From an uncultured Roseiflexus sp. (GTDB lineage Bacteria > Chloroflexota > Chloroflexia > Chloroflexales > Roseiflexaceae): DNA of 41,048 nt. The stretch is from the NCBI GenBank assembly GCA_937935075.1, contig CALGYB010000063.1:1-41048 (forward strand). Direction: 5' to 3'. Shown piece after piece: positions 8,758 to 16,368 of this stretch. The notes beneath the pieces are model-generated. The model did no database searches and was not told where the DNA came from. It saw only the letters and a program-made list of their open reading frames with translations. The translations under genes were made by a program, and so were the position numbers. Numbering within the stretch: the stretch's first letter is position 1; each line of letters opens with the position of its first letter.

Positions 8758-11454
8758 TCAGTCGCCGGGCAGGGAGGCCGGGGGAAAGGTCTCGTCCAAC
8801 AGCCGCTGCGCCTCGTTGCCGGCGCCATACGCCAGGAAGAGCGGCGTTTCGCCATCGGGCAGCCGTGGCGACGTCAGCCGGCGCGCCGCCGAACCAAGCG
8901 CTGCGAGCGCCGCTTTTCGCTCCTCGTCGGACGCATCCGGGGGCAGGATCAGCAGCGCATCGCCGGTGACCGTCGCCGACAGCCGGGCGCCGTCGAAGAC
9001 GCCAACTGTGAGGTCGCTCGTCAGAAAGCGCACCGTATCCTGCTCGATCAACCGTCGATCAAGAAAAACCTGAACAGCGCGCAGGCGCGGATCGTTCGCT
9101 TTTGCTGCCATTCGTGCAACTCGCCCTGCCGCCGTCTCCGTCTGATCAAACTCGTTGTAGACTGCCGGATTGCGCGGCATAGCGATGAAGTAGAGCCAGA
9201 CATTGAACGCCAGACTCGCCATTAGCATTCCCGCGACGACTGCTGGCGCAAGGCGTTGCCACCGTTGCCCCCCGGCGCTTTTCGTCTCTGTGATGAGTGT
9301 ATCGAGCGCCATGCCCGCCAGCATGCAGGATGGAGCGAGAGCGCCAAGGGATCGCATAGCATGGGGCGCATTCGTGCTAAAGACGCCTGGAATAAGCGCC
9401 AGCGCCAGCCAGAGCAACAGCGGAAACGCCCGTGATCGCCAGCCCGCAACTGCCAGCCCGACGCCGATAGCGAAACACGTTCCGGCGAGCGGGTCGAGCA
9501 TCGGCGCGCCCGGAGCGTGATGACGCCCGTTGGGATCGCCGGCGACATGCCACATGCCCAGATAGCGCGTGATGTTGTCCAGCACCAGCGCGGCGGTGCG
9601 TTTTTCGAGGTTCTGTGCATTGCTGATCGCAACTGCTCCGGTGCGGCGGTTGTACCCCTCGAAATCGCCGGCAATGAACGCAAGGAGCGGCAGCAGGACA
9701 ATGACCCCTGCAATCGCCGCTGCCCCGAGCGCAGGCAACGCCCGCCGCCACGCGCCCATATCACGCCCGAGACGCAGCGCCGTCAGCGCTGCAAACACCA
9801 GCGGCGCCAGGCGCCCGGTATGGTAGGCATATGCCGCCAGCGCCGCCAGCGCACCCGCCAGCGACATTCCGGCGACAGCGCGCCAGCGCACGGGGTGCTC
9901 CAGCGCACGCCACATAACCCCGATGGCGGTCAATTCGAGCAGATGGTCGAGCGTCGCAGGAAATGCCCAGCGGCTCATACTCAGTCCCCAGGATGCCCAG
10001 GCGAGGAACGCTGCGCCGTAGAGCGCAGCCCGCGCTCCAAGGATCGGACGCACCGCCCACCAGAGCGCCAACGGCATGAATGCGCCTGCCAGCGCACTGA
10101 CCAGTCGCACCGCACCGACGCCTGGCCCCGTCATTGCCAGCACCGGCGCCATCAGGTAGAACAACAGCGCCGGCAGGTCTGCGCCAGCCACCACGTAGAC
10201 CGGTCGGAAAGCAGGGTCATTCCAGATGCGTAGCGCCAGCAAACCATGGCGCGCCTCGTCGCGCCACATGCCGGATGGCAGGTCGTCGAGGCGATAGACG
10301 CGCAGAACGAGCGCCACAACGGTGATGACCGCCAGCGCCAGCATTTCGGCGTGTCGTGTTGGCGATGCGTTGAGCCTGTCGAAACGCTGCTGAGCGCTCT
10401 CGATCGTCAACCCTGATTGCGGAAGCAGCGCAGCAGCCATCAGAGTCACAGTCGCAATAAGCCCGATCATTCCGAATACCGGCGGCACTCCCAGACGCAA
10501 CGCCACAACCAATAGCAGCGCAACAGCGACGCCGCCCCATGTAACAGACAGCCTGATAGGACGCAAAGACACACGAGCACGCGCCAGCAGCGGATACGCC
10601 GGTCTCCAGGCGACAGCCAGCGCCAGCGGCAGCGCAGGCCACCAGGGCCAGCCGAGCGTCGGCAGAACGTAGCCGGCTGCCACCGGAAACGCGGCTGCAA
10701 CGCCGATAAGCAGCGCCAGCGCCACAACGCAGCCCCAGCGCAGCAGCGTTTCGGCAGATGTGCGATGCGGTATGCGCCGGCGGTGCGCTGAGCCTGTCGA
10801 AGCGACGAGCAGCAACCAGCCCAACAGAGGAAAGGATGCGAGAAAGAGTGCGCGCACCGGCGGCGGCAACCAGGCGGACCCGGCAACCGGCAGTGCCGCG
10901 AACTCCGACAGCGCCACGCCCAGATCACGACCATCGCCGGGCGGACGGTAGGCGGCAGTACGCAGCAACAGCGGCGTATCACCCGCCGGATCGGTCGGCG
11001 TAAGCAGGTAGTAGCGCCGCCACCCGGAAGTAACCACAAAGACGCCAGCGGAACGACCACGCATGCTGATCGATAACTCCGGGGAGTCGGCAGAGTCGCG
11101 TGGTGCAGCCAGACGCATCATCACCCGCGCCGGTCGTCCGTCGAAGCCAAAGAGGAACAACGCCGCCTCCGGGCGCGACCAGCGAAAGACGTCGGTCAGA
11201 TTGCGCTCGACATCGTAGAAGCCGGCCAGCGTGCGACGCGCCTCCGGGTCTTCAACCGATAGACGCTGATCCGGCCAAGCCAGGCGCGTGCCGAGGAGCA
11301 GCGGCAGAGTCACCAGCAACAGCAGAAGGATGCTGCCATCGAGTGCAACAGGCGAGGCGATACGAATCGATTGAAGGCGATGCCAGCGCACGTTCCAGGT
11401 TTCCGTCAGCAGATGCCCCAGCGACGCGCCATCATACCCGAGGGTGGAACGCAC
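8758..11454 (-). CDS. Large integral-membrane glycosyltransferase (PMT/ArnT-type, GT39/83-like)
   Basis: 898 residues with well over ten hydrophobic segments. An N-terminal helix (about residues 42-60) is followed by a soluble stretch of about 130 residues, then by a block of helices. After residue 400 the LRVYRLDDLPSGMWRDEARHG segment matches the first extracytoplasmic loop of lipid-linked-sugar glycosyltransferases, where an acidic pair (here D and E of WRDEA) is catalytic. The expected role is transfer of a sugar from a polyprenyl-phosphate donor to a cell-surface acceptor. The start is GTG at 11454, with no convincing Shine-Dalgarno. Its promoter must overlap the divergent promoter at 11467-11495. 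Acceptor and sugar are unknown. Confidence 0.75.
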   Translation of the reverse strand: MRSTLGYDGASLGHLLTETWNVRWHRLQSIRIASPVALDGSILLLLLVTLPLLLGTRLAWPDQRLSVEDPEARRTLAGFYDVERNLTDVFRWSRPEAALFLFGFDGRPARVMMRLAAPRDSADSPELSISMRGRSAGVFVVTSGWRRYYLLTPTDPAGDTPLLLRTAAYRPPGDGRDLGVALSEFAALPVAGSAWLPPPVRALFLASFPLLGWLLLVASTGSAHRRRIPHRTSAETLLRWGCVVALALLIGVAAAFPVAAGYVLPTLGWPWWPALPLALAVAWRPAYPLLARARVSLRPIRLSVTWGGVAVALLLVVALRLGVPPVFGMIGLIATVTLMAAALLPQSGLTIESAQQRFDRLNASPTRHAEMLALAVITVVALVLRVYRLDDLPSGMWRDEARHGLLALRIWNDPAFRPVYVVAGADLPALLFYLMAPVLAMTGPGVGAVRLVSALAGAFMPLALWWAVRPILGARAALYGAAFLAWASWGLSMSRWAFPATLDHLLELTAIGVMWRALEHPVRWRAVAGMSLAGALAALAAYAYHTGRLAPLVFAALTALRLGRDMGAWRRALPALGAAAIAGVIVLLPLLAFIAGDFEGYNRRTGAVAISNAQNLEKRTAALVLDNITRYLGMWHVAGDPNGRHHAPGAPMLDPLAGTCFAIGVGLAVAGWRSRAFPLLLWLALALIPGVFSTNAPHAMRSLGALAPSCMLAGMALDTLITETKSAGGQRWQRLAPAVVAGMLMASLAFNVWLYFIAMPRNPAVYNEFDQTETAAGRVARMAAKANDPRLRAVQVFLDRRLIEQDTVRFLTSDLTVGVFDGARLSATVTGDALLILPPDASDEERKAALAALGSAARRLTSPRLPDGETPLFLAYGAGNEAQRLLDETFPPASLPGD

Positions 11455-11466
11455 TGCAAGTTATGA

Positions 11467-11495
11467 TTGACAGAATAGAACACATGTGCTATACT
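11467..11495 (+). promoter_or_regulatory. Near-consensus promoter of the 54-aa gene
   Basis: TTGACA (11467-11472), exactly 17 bp, then TATACT (11490-11495). The predicted leader is about 30 nt and ends in AGGAGGG. This is among the strongest promoter and ribosome-site combinations in the window. Confidence 0.75.
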
Positions 11496-11532
11496 CAATA
11501 CAGCAACAAACTGACATTCAGGAGGGAAGAGC

Positions 11533-11697
11533 ATGTACCAGAAAGAAATCGTCTACGACCGCGACACTCACGACTATGCCATGTATCTGGATGGCGAACT
11601 CGTCGGTTTTGCGCGAACATACCACGAGGCGGAAGTCACCCTCGACCAGTTGATCTTCGAACTGATCAGCGGCGAGTACTTCCGCGAGGCGGCATAG
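11533..11697 (+). CDS. Small 54-aa protein of unknown function
   Basis: A short gene of 55 codons including TAG, starting MYQKEIVYDRDTHDYAMYL. The start is decided by AGGAGGG at 11520-11526, 6 nt before the ATG, with a consensus promoter just upstream. The protein is acidic, with no membrane helix or cysteine; the pattern suggests a short beta-hairpin (DYAMYLDGELVGFA) followed by a helix. From memory, similar 50-60 aa proteins carrying a 'DYAMYLDGELVGFARTY'-type core occur in Chloroflexi genomes, but no function is known. It is transcribed away from the glycosyltransferase. A role as a small regulator or antitoxin-like protein would be guesswork. Confidence 0.75.
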   Translation: MYQKEIVYDRDTHDYAMYLDGELVGFARTYHEAEVTLDQLIFELISGEYFREAA

Positions 11698-12144
11698 GAC
11701 CCGCCCGGCGGCGCATTTCCTCATGTCTGCGCTGTGTTATCGATTGACTCCTGACCGGCACGCGCTGCATCAGAACGCCGTTCACACGCGCGGGCATAAC
11801 GCGGCGGTTTGCCGCCTCCCAGTTTGCCCCGGAACGTCATTCCACGCGCGCGGGCATACATCCCGCGCAAAGCCCACACGCGCGGGCATACATGCCCGCG
11901 CTGAGCTCACAAAGCCCCGCTGGCGCGGGGCTGACCGCATTTGTTTCTGCGCATTTGCTCCTACGCGCCACGAAGCCCCGCTGGCGCGGGGCTGGCGACG
12001 AGCATCCGCTTGCTCCGTGGCAAGCGGGCGGAGGCGTCCTTTCCAACCCGCGACGGCGGGCGGCGCGTTCCATACCCCGCGACTTCAGTCACCGGGCGGG
12101 CAGGCGCATAACGGCATATTGATTCAAACTCCATCATCGTGGGA
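11698..12144. repeat. Cluster of GC palindromes and direct repeats
   Basis: About 450 nt without a gene. The direct repeat ACGCGCGGGCATA occurs three times (from about 11786, 11844 and 11878). A perfect inverted repeat GCGCGGGCAT-AC-ATGCCCGCGC lies at 11880-11901. AGCCCCGC-TGGC-GCGGGGCT hairpins are perfect and identical at 11913-11932 and 11975-11994. The rest (to about 12110) is GC-rich with further repeat fragments. The open frames here are products of base composition. Confidence 0.6.
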
Positions 12145-12173
12145 TTGACATCCCTCTCTCCGCCTGCTATCAT
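12145..12173 (+). promoter_or_regulatory. Promoter of the BtpA gene
   Basis: TTGACA (12145-12150), 17-bp spacer, TATCAT (12168-12173) preceded by TGC (extended -10). The expected leader to the ATG at 12218 is about 38 nt. Confidence 0.7.
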
Positions 12174-12217
12174 TGCCGCGTTCGTAAAAAGCCCTTTACC
12201 TATACCCGGCATACCTG

Positions 12218-13069
12218 ATGGCTCCTCCCTGGAAGCAGCATCTCGATGCGCTGCGGATCGCCGATCTCAGCGCGATATTTCGCACACCAAAACCGGTCAT
12301 CGGCATGGTCCACCTCTGGCCCTTGCCGGGTGCGCCAGGGTATACCGGGTATGGGATGCAGGCGATCATCGATCAGGCAGTCGCCGATGCCCACGCGCTC
12401 GCCGAAGGCGGTGTCGATGGGCTGATTGTCGAGAACATGTGGGACATTCCATTCCGCGCCGGTCCGCACGTGCAGTCGGAGAGCATCGCCGCCCATGCCG
12501 TCGCAGCGCACGCTGTTCGCCGGGCGATCGATCTGCCGCTGGGGATCAACCTGGTGCACAACGGCGGGGTTGCGTTGCTGGGAGTCGCCCTGGCAGCCGG
12601 CGCCAGTTTCATTCGGGTCTGCATGTTCACCGGTGCAGGAGTGTGGGACGCGGGCGCCTGGGATGAGGGGTGCGCCGCCGATCTGATGCGCCGGCGCAAG
12701 GAATTGCACGCCGAACACATCAAGATCTTCGCTGATGTCGATAAGAAACACTCGGTGCGCTTCCCCGGCATCGACCTGGCGACCCATATCGAATGGACGC
12801 GCTTCTTCGGCGCGGATGCGCTGATCGTCTCCGGGCGCATGACCGGCGATGCGCCTGATCTGGAGAAGGTGCGTCAGGCAAAAGCGCTTTGCGGTGATCG
12901 TCCGCTCCTGATCGGCAGCGGCGCCGATGAGCGGAACATTGGCGCCTTTATGGACGTGGCGGATGGTGTGATTGTCGGGTCGAGCATTAAACAGGACGGT
13001 CGCATCGAAAACCCGGTGGACGCCGAACGAGTGCGACGGTTTGTCGCCGCAGCACGTGCGCGTATGTAA
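12218..13069 (+). CDS. BtpA family TIM-barrel protein
   Basis: 283 residues covering the full BtpA/SgcQ family. The N-terminal PKPVIGMVHLWPLPGAPGY segment is the family signature, followed by GVDGLIVENMWDIPF and the C-terminal GSGADERNIGAFMDVADGVIVGSSIK barrel end, which resembles a phosphate-binding loop. In cyanobacteria BtpA is needed for stable photosystem I, but the family also occurs in non-phototrophs and is placed in the ribulose-phosphate-binding barrel group, so an enzymatic role is likely. Filamentous Chloroflexi have a type II reaction centre only, so a photosystem I role cannot apply here. It is read alone from a good promoter. The Shine-Dalgarno is weak. Confidence 0.85.
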   Translation: MAPPWKQHLDALRIADLSAIFRTPKPVIGMVHLWPLPGAPGYTGYGMQAIIDQAVADAHALAEGGVDGLIVENMWDIPFRAGPHVQSESIAAHAVAAHAVRRAIDLPLGINLVHNGGVALLGVALAAGASFIRVCMFTGAGVWDAGAWDEGCAADLMRRRKELHAEHIKIFADVDKKHSVRFPGIDLATHIEWTRFFGADALIVSGRMTGDAPDLEKVRQAKALCGDRPLLIGSGADERNIGAFMDVADGVIVGSSIKQDGRIENPVDAERVRRFVAAARARM

Positions 13070-13148
13070 ATAAGGACCGCTCTGCCGACGGCAAAAAGGA
13101 GCCGCCACGCGGCTTGCCCGTGAGGCGACTGCGTAACTCCCGTTACTG

Positions 13149-13410
13149 ATACTCATGCGCGGTTATTCGTACCATACTGACGGAGCGCGCAGCGGGACGC
13201 CGGGGCGCTGCGGGCGAAAGCCCTCGCTGAGGACGCGGCTCGACCGTGCTCACCGCACGCGGTTCGACTGCGCTCACCGCAAGTGAAAGCCCCGCTGGGG
13301 CTGCTGATGCCAGGGCGCGGTCAACGTCTACGAATGCCGCTGCGCGTTGACTGGTGCGCCGTGCGAATCGGGCGCGCGAACATCTTGTCTGACTGACCGC
13401 ACGTTAGTAT
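13149..13410 (+). repeat. Interspersed repeat R1, copy c
   Basis: 262 nt, starting ATACTCATGCGCGGTTATTCG and ending TGTCTGACTGACCGCA plus an AGTAT terminus. Internally it has GACGCGGCTCGACCGTGCTCACCGC and a near-duplicate just after it (13237 and 13256). It is shorter than copies a and b2. The last two bases form the AT of an ATG at 13409, which makes that ATG an unlikely native start for the following gene. Confidence 0.7.
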
Positions 13411-13429
13411 GACGACAGAGATGCACGCT

Positions 13430-14158
13430 ATGAGTCTTCACGACAAAACGGCGCTGGTGACCGGCGGGGCGCGACGATTGGGGCGGGCAATTGCCCTGGC
13501 GCTCGGTCGCGCGGGCATGCGCGTTGCGATTCATTACCATGCGTCAGCATCGGCGGCTGAGCAGGTCCTGGCGGAATTGCGCGCAACTGGCGCTTCCGCT
13601 ATCGCCATTCCTGGCGACCTGAGCCGCAGCGCTGACTGTGAACGTGTCGTAGATGAAGCGCTGGCACAGTTGGGGGGCCTCGATTTACTGGTCAACAACG
13701 CGGGCATCTGGGGACCGACGCCGGTTGGGAGTGTGACCGAAGAGCAGTGGGACGAGTTGCTCCACACCAATCTGCGCAGCATGTTCTTCGTCGCCCAACG
13801 TGCCGTCGATGCCCTGCGCGCGTCACGCGGCTCAATCGTCAACATCGCGGATGTTGGCGTCGAGCGTCCCTGGCGCAACCACACGCCCTATCTGGTCAGC
13901 AAAGGCGGGGTTATTGCCCTGACGAGGGCGCTGGCGAAAGACCTGGCGCCCGAGGTGCGGGTCAACGCCGTGGCGCCGGGTCCGGTGCTCCTCCCCGACG
14001 ACTGGAGCGCCGAACAGCAGGAACAGGTCGCACGAACGACGCTGCTGCGGCGCGTCGGCAGCCCGGACGACATTGCGGGCGCCGTGCTCTACCTGGCGCA
14101 GGCCGGGTATGTGACCGGCGTTACGCTGCCGGTGGATGGGGGGTATCTCCTGCACTGA
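13430..14158 (+). CDS. Pteridine-reductase-like SDR oxidoreductase (PTR1/FolM type)
   Basis: A classical-size short-chain dehydrogenase, 242 residues from the ATG at 13430 (ATGs at 13409 and 13421 are also in frame; the first is created by the repeat terminus). The cofactor motif is [12 protein letters not shown], followed by an NNAG motif. The active-site YxxxK is Tyr154/Lys158, but the residue 13 before Tyr is Asp141, where most SDRs have Ser. Asp at this position, with the RRLGRAIA and HYHASA segments, is characteristic of pteridine reductases (Leishmania PTR1 uses Asp-Tyr-Lys). The probable role is NADPH reduction of dihydropterin or biopterin. Its 3' end overlaps convergent moaC by 38 nt. 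Other SDR substrates cannot be excluded. Confidence 0.8.
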   Translation: MSLHDKTALVTGGARRLGRAIALALGRAGMRVAIHYHASASAAEQVLAELRATGASAIAIPGDLSRSADCERVVDEALAQLGGLDLLVNNAGIWGPTPVGSVTEEQWDELLHTNLRSMFFVAQRAVDALRASRGSIVNIADVGVERPWRNHTPYLVSKGGVIALTRALAKDLAPEVRVNAVAPGPVLLPDDWSAEQQEQVARTTLLRRVGSPDDIAGAVLYLAQAGYVTGVTLPVDGGYLLH

Positions 14159-14636
14159 TCGCTTCACTGACGATCTCGCCGCTGCGTCCGCCGCTCTTGC
14201 GCACCAGGCGGATAGCGCCGATCTGCATCTCGCGGTCGATGGCTTTACACATATCGTAGATTGTCAACGCTGCAACGCTCACGGCGGTGAGCGCCTCCAT
14301 CTCAACGCCAGTTTTACCGATGGTGCGCACCGTCGCCTCGATCTGCACAGTTGAGGCGGCTGCATCGAGGCGCACATCCACTGCCACGTGCGTCAGTAAC
14401 AACGGATGGCAGAGCGGGATCAGGTCAGGCGTGCGTTTGGCGGCCATGATGCCGGCAATCCGCGCCGTAGCGAGGGCATCGCCCTTGGGCATATCACCGG
14501 CCGCCAGGCGTTGCACTGTTTCGGGGCGCATCCGCACCTCGCCGCGCGCCACTGCCTCGCGCAGCGTTTCGTCCTTTGCGCCGACATCGACCATGCGCGC
14601 TCTGCCAGATTCGTCGAGGTGGGTCAGATCGCTCAT
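14121..14636 (-). CDS. moaC: Cyclic pyranopterin monophosphate synthase MoaC
   Basis: Molybdenum cofactor biosynthesis, second half of step one: converts 3',8-cyclo-GTP made by MoaA to cyclic pyranopterin monophosphate. All family landmarks are present: DE(S)GRARMVDVG start, the [17 protein letters not shown] helix, LIPLCHPL with the conserved His, [22 protein letters not shown] with the catalytic Asp and Lys, and KSGG near the end. The start is set at 14636 ([11 protein letters not shown]) by family alignment; an ATG 15 nt earlier is possible and neither has a clear Shine-Dalgarno. The last 10 or so residues are an extension lying in the overlap with the SDR gene. No other moa genes are in the window. 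Confidence 0.93.
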   Translation of the reverse strand: MSDLTHLDESGRARMVDVGAKDETLREAVARGEVRMRPETVQRLAAGDMPKGDALATARIAGIMAAKRTPDLIPLCHPLLLTHVAVDVRLDAAASTVQIEATVRTIGKTGVEMEALTAVSVAALTIYDMCKAIDREMQIGAIRLVRKSGGRSGEIVSEAISAGDTPHPPAA

Positions 14637-14657
14637 TGCACAGGGGTTCATAAATGG

Positions 14658-14683
14658 AAAAGCCGCTCGTTCAAGCGGCTTTT
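14658..14683 (-). terminator. Intrinsic terminator after tRNA-Gly
   Basis: A perfect stem AAAAGCCGCT (14658-14667)/AGCGGCTTTT (14674-14683) with a 6-nt loop; the T-run on the minus strand directly follows the tRNA 3' end. It is symmetric, so it could also stop plus-strand transcription. Confidence 0.8.
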
Positions 14684-14759
14684 TGGAGCGGGAGACGGGA
14701 TTCGAACCCGCGACCTATACCTTGGCAAGGTATCGCTCTACCAACTGAGCCACTCCCGC
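14684..14759 (-). tRNA. tRNA-Gly(GCC)
   Basis: 76 nt including encoded CCA. Acceptor GCGGGAG pairs with CTCCCGC, discriminator T. The D-arm has GGCTCAGTTGGTAGAGC, the anticodon loop CTTGCCAAG gives GCC, and the T-loop TTCGAAT is standard. Cloverleaf fits throughout. Confidence 0.97.
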
Positions 14760-14772
14760 ATCAGCAATCAGG

Positions 14773-14801
14773 ATTATAGCAGATCGAATGAGAAATTGCA
14801 A
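14773..14801 (-). promoter_or_regulatory. Promoter of tRNA-Gly
   Basis: On the minus strand TTGCAA (14801-14796), 17-bp spacer, TATAAT (14778-14773), ending 13 nt before the tRNA 5' end. Confidence 0.8.
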
Positions 14802-14853
14802 ATCGATTTGCAGAATAGCGAAGCGACGAAGCGTTACCAGAGGGAGTAGGGGA

Positions 14854-14988
14854 TCACATCGAACGAAATGCCGCATAGTACGCGCGGCTGATTGCAGTGC
14901 GCAGCGCGGCTTCTTCAGGACCTGGAACGCCAGGATTGCGACTCAGTGCCTCTGCCAGCGTCAGGTAGTCAGCCCACTCGAAGCTCAT
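14854..14988 (-). pseudogene. Truncated HEPN-domain protein
   Basis: 44 codons from an ATG that overlaps the previous stop (ATGA). The start MSFEWADYLTLAEALS and the helix AALRTAISRAYYAAF are the typical N-terminal half of small HEPN proteins that usually run to about 120-150 residues. Here the reading ends at RSM-TGA just after the AYYAAF motif, so the second pair of helices, and any Rx4-6H RNase motif, is missing. The remaining sequence to the tRNA promoter carries no recognisable remnant. It is the last gene of a three-gene set and is almost certainly inactive. Confidence 0.65.
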
Positions 14989-15463
14989 ATGAATTCCAGA
15001 TTGAAATTGAGACGTCCACCTGTCTGCTCCAATTGTGACAGAAACCACCTCTCGTCGAACTGATCAAGCCGTGCTATCGCGTCGTCCGCCGGCAAGGATA
15101 CGCCGATATTGACAAACAGATCTGTTGAGTCGGGGTCCTCTGTTGTTACTCGAGGACAAGCAGAGAAGAAGGGCCAAAGTATCGTTCTATTTGCGCAGGC
15201 GCTTCCAGGAGAAGATCGATCAATGCAGGATGGTTACGCAAGAAATGCACTGTCTCAACCTCGTGACGAATACTGTAGATGTTTCTAATCTGTCTGATCT
15301 TCGTAAGCCGTTCGATCCAGAGTGATCTTGTACCTTCATGACGAAAGGATTGGTCCGGTTTGCTCGTCGCTCGAAGAGCATCGCTTTGCGTACTGCTCTG
15401 AGCATCCCGAAGTCCACGCTCCCATTCTCGCGATCTCGTGGCGCTAGTGAAAGAGGAAAGCAT
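14985..15463 (-). pseudogene. Frameshifted partner protein of the HEPN gene
   Basis: Starts at ATG 15463 (MLSSFTSATRSREW), 14 nt after the upstream gene. It reads 105 codons to VLE-TAA at 15146; one base shifted, translation continues without a break as TTEDPDSTDLFVNIGVSL to LNFNLEFI-TGA at 14985. Adding one G before TAACAACAG would restore a protein of about 159 residues with VTTEDPD at the join. From memory, small proteins with a 'HP.LI.LLLEA...YF' core and a '...F.LEF' end are commonly encoded directly before an 'MSF(D/E)W...YL' HEPN protein, for example in cyanobacteria, in a toxin-antitoxin-like pair. The frameshift could be genuine or a sequencing error. Confidence 0.65.
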
Positions 15464-15477
15464 TGTACGCCTCGTCT

Positions 15478-16260
15478 TTAGGCATTGAAGAGTTCTCGCA
15501 GACGATCAGTGATAGCCGCTTCGAAGGCTTCCCGAATGTGGAAATGAGCGCTATCGATCCAATCGAATGCCTTTTCCAGCGATACTGCTTCTGGTTGTGC
15601 CAGAAGGTAGTCCAGATCGAGTAGAACGTTCGTTTGATTGAACACAACCGGCTCAGCAGTCGTCAGTTGCAGACGCAGAAAATCACGTCCCTCGGCATAG
15701 GAACTCTGTATCCCCGGTATGAAATCAGTAACGTTTTGCGGTAAACCGGGACCAACGAACGGTCTGAAGTTGAGATAATTCTCCAACATTACCGGACAAT
15801 CATGCACAATAATTCGATTAATATACCGCAATCCAATGCGGCGCAAGCCTTTTGGTCGCGCAACTTCGTTGTATTGTTCGAAGGCTTCGCGCACAAAGGG
15901 AATGAAACCTTCCCATGTCGGATATGGATCAAGGTGATGAATCGACAACAGATCGGGAGCAAGCTGAACAAAAGCCTTTTCGTCCTCACGAAGGAAGCGC
16001 ATGCGGTCAGTCATCCGAAACTCCTGACGAACCTCGTATTCCTCCACTACCGCCTCGCTTTCCAGGAACTTGAATGCCTGTTTGAGCGGGAATCGGCTGC
16101 GCAGGCGATCATAGACGAGACCGGGAATGGTCAAGTCCCAGGGTTCCGCAGGAATGAATGTGAAAGACCGGTTTTTGTGGTTGTCAGACTGTAACATACG
16201 TGGAGGAACTGAGATTTTTACACATGCTCCACGTTCAAGCCTTTGAGAAGAGAAAATCAC
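15478..16260 (-). CDS. TIGR04255-like family protein
   Basis: Up to 260 residues. EPWDLTIPGLVYDRLRSRFP near the N-terminus, the GLRRIGLRYINRI segment in the middle and the C-terminal FDWIDSAHFHIREAFEAAIT motif match the sporadically distributed TIGR04255 family, whose function is unknown. No membrane segment is seen. The start is uncertain: GTG at 16260 or ATG at 16197, neither with a good ribosome site, and the first 40 residues do not look like the usual family start, so the N-terminus may be altered. It is followed after 14 nt by the frameshifted gene and then the HEPN fragment, so the three probably formed one operon. It is divergent from mutA. Confidence 0.7.
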   Translation of the reverse strand: MIFSSQRLERGACVKISVPPRMLQSDNHKNRSFTFIPAEPWDLTIPGLVYDRLRSRFPLKQAFKFLESEAVVEEYEVRQEFRMTDRMRFLREDEKAFVQLAPDLLSIHHLDPYPTWEGFIPFVREAFEQYNEVARPKGLRRIGLRYINRIIVHDCPVMLENYLNFRPFVGPGLPQNVTDFIPGIQSSYAEGRDFLRLQLTTAEPVVFNQTNVLLDLDYLLAQPEAVSLEKAFDWIDSAHFHIREAFEAAITDRLRELFNA

Positions 16261-16312
16261 CGCACAACCGTCATACCTTCCACCGACGCAGTAACCAAAC
16301 GCGCATTTTTAC

Positions 16313-16321
16313 TGATATACT
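16313..16321 (+). promoter_or_regulatory. Promoter candidate of mutAB-meaB
   Basis: An extended -10 element TGATATACT. The -35 region (AACCAA near 16294) is poor. The leader to the mutA start at 16369 would be about 40 nt. Confidence 0.5.
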
Positions 16322-16368
16322 ACTCTTACCTGTGTGCGTTCATGAGACTGCCGGCGAGGAGCACTGCT

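Noticed and set aside
12200-13156. A 318-codon open frame antisense to the BtpA gene
   Set aside because: BtpA is a clear family match on the plus strand; the antisense frame is a shadow.
14684-14759. Integration attachment site at the tRNA-Gly gene
   Set aside because: The decayed cassette lies on the 5' side of the tRNA, no duplicate of the tRNA 3' end was found and no integrase is present.
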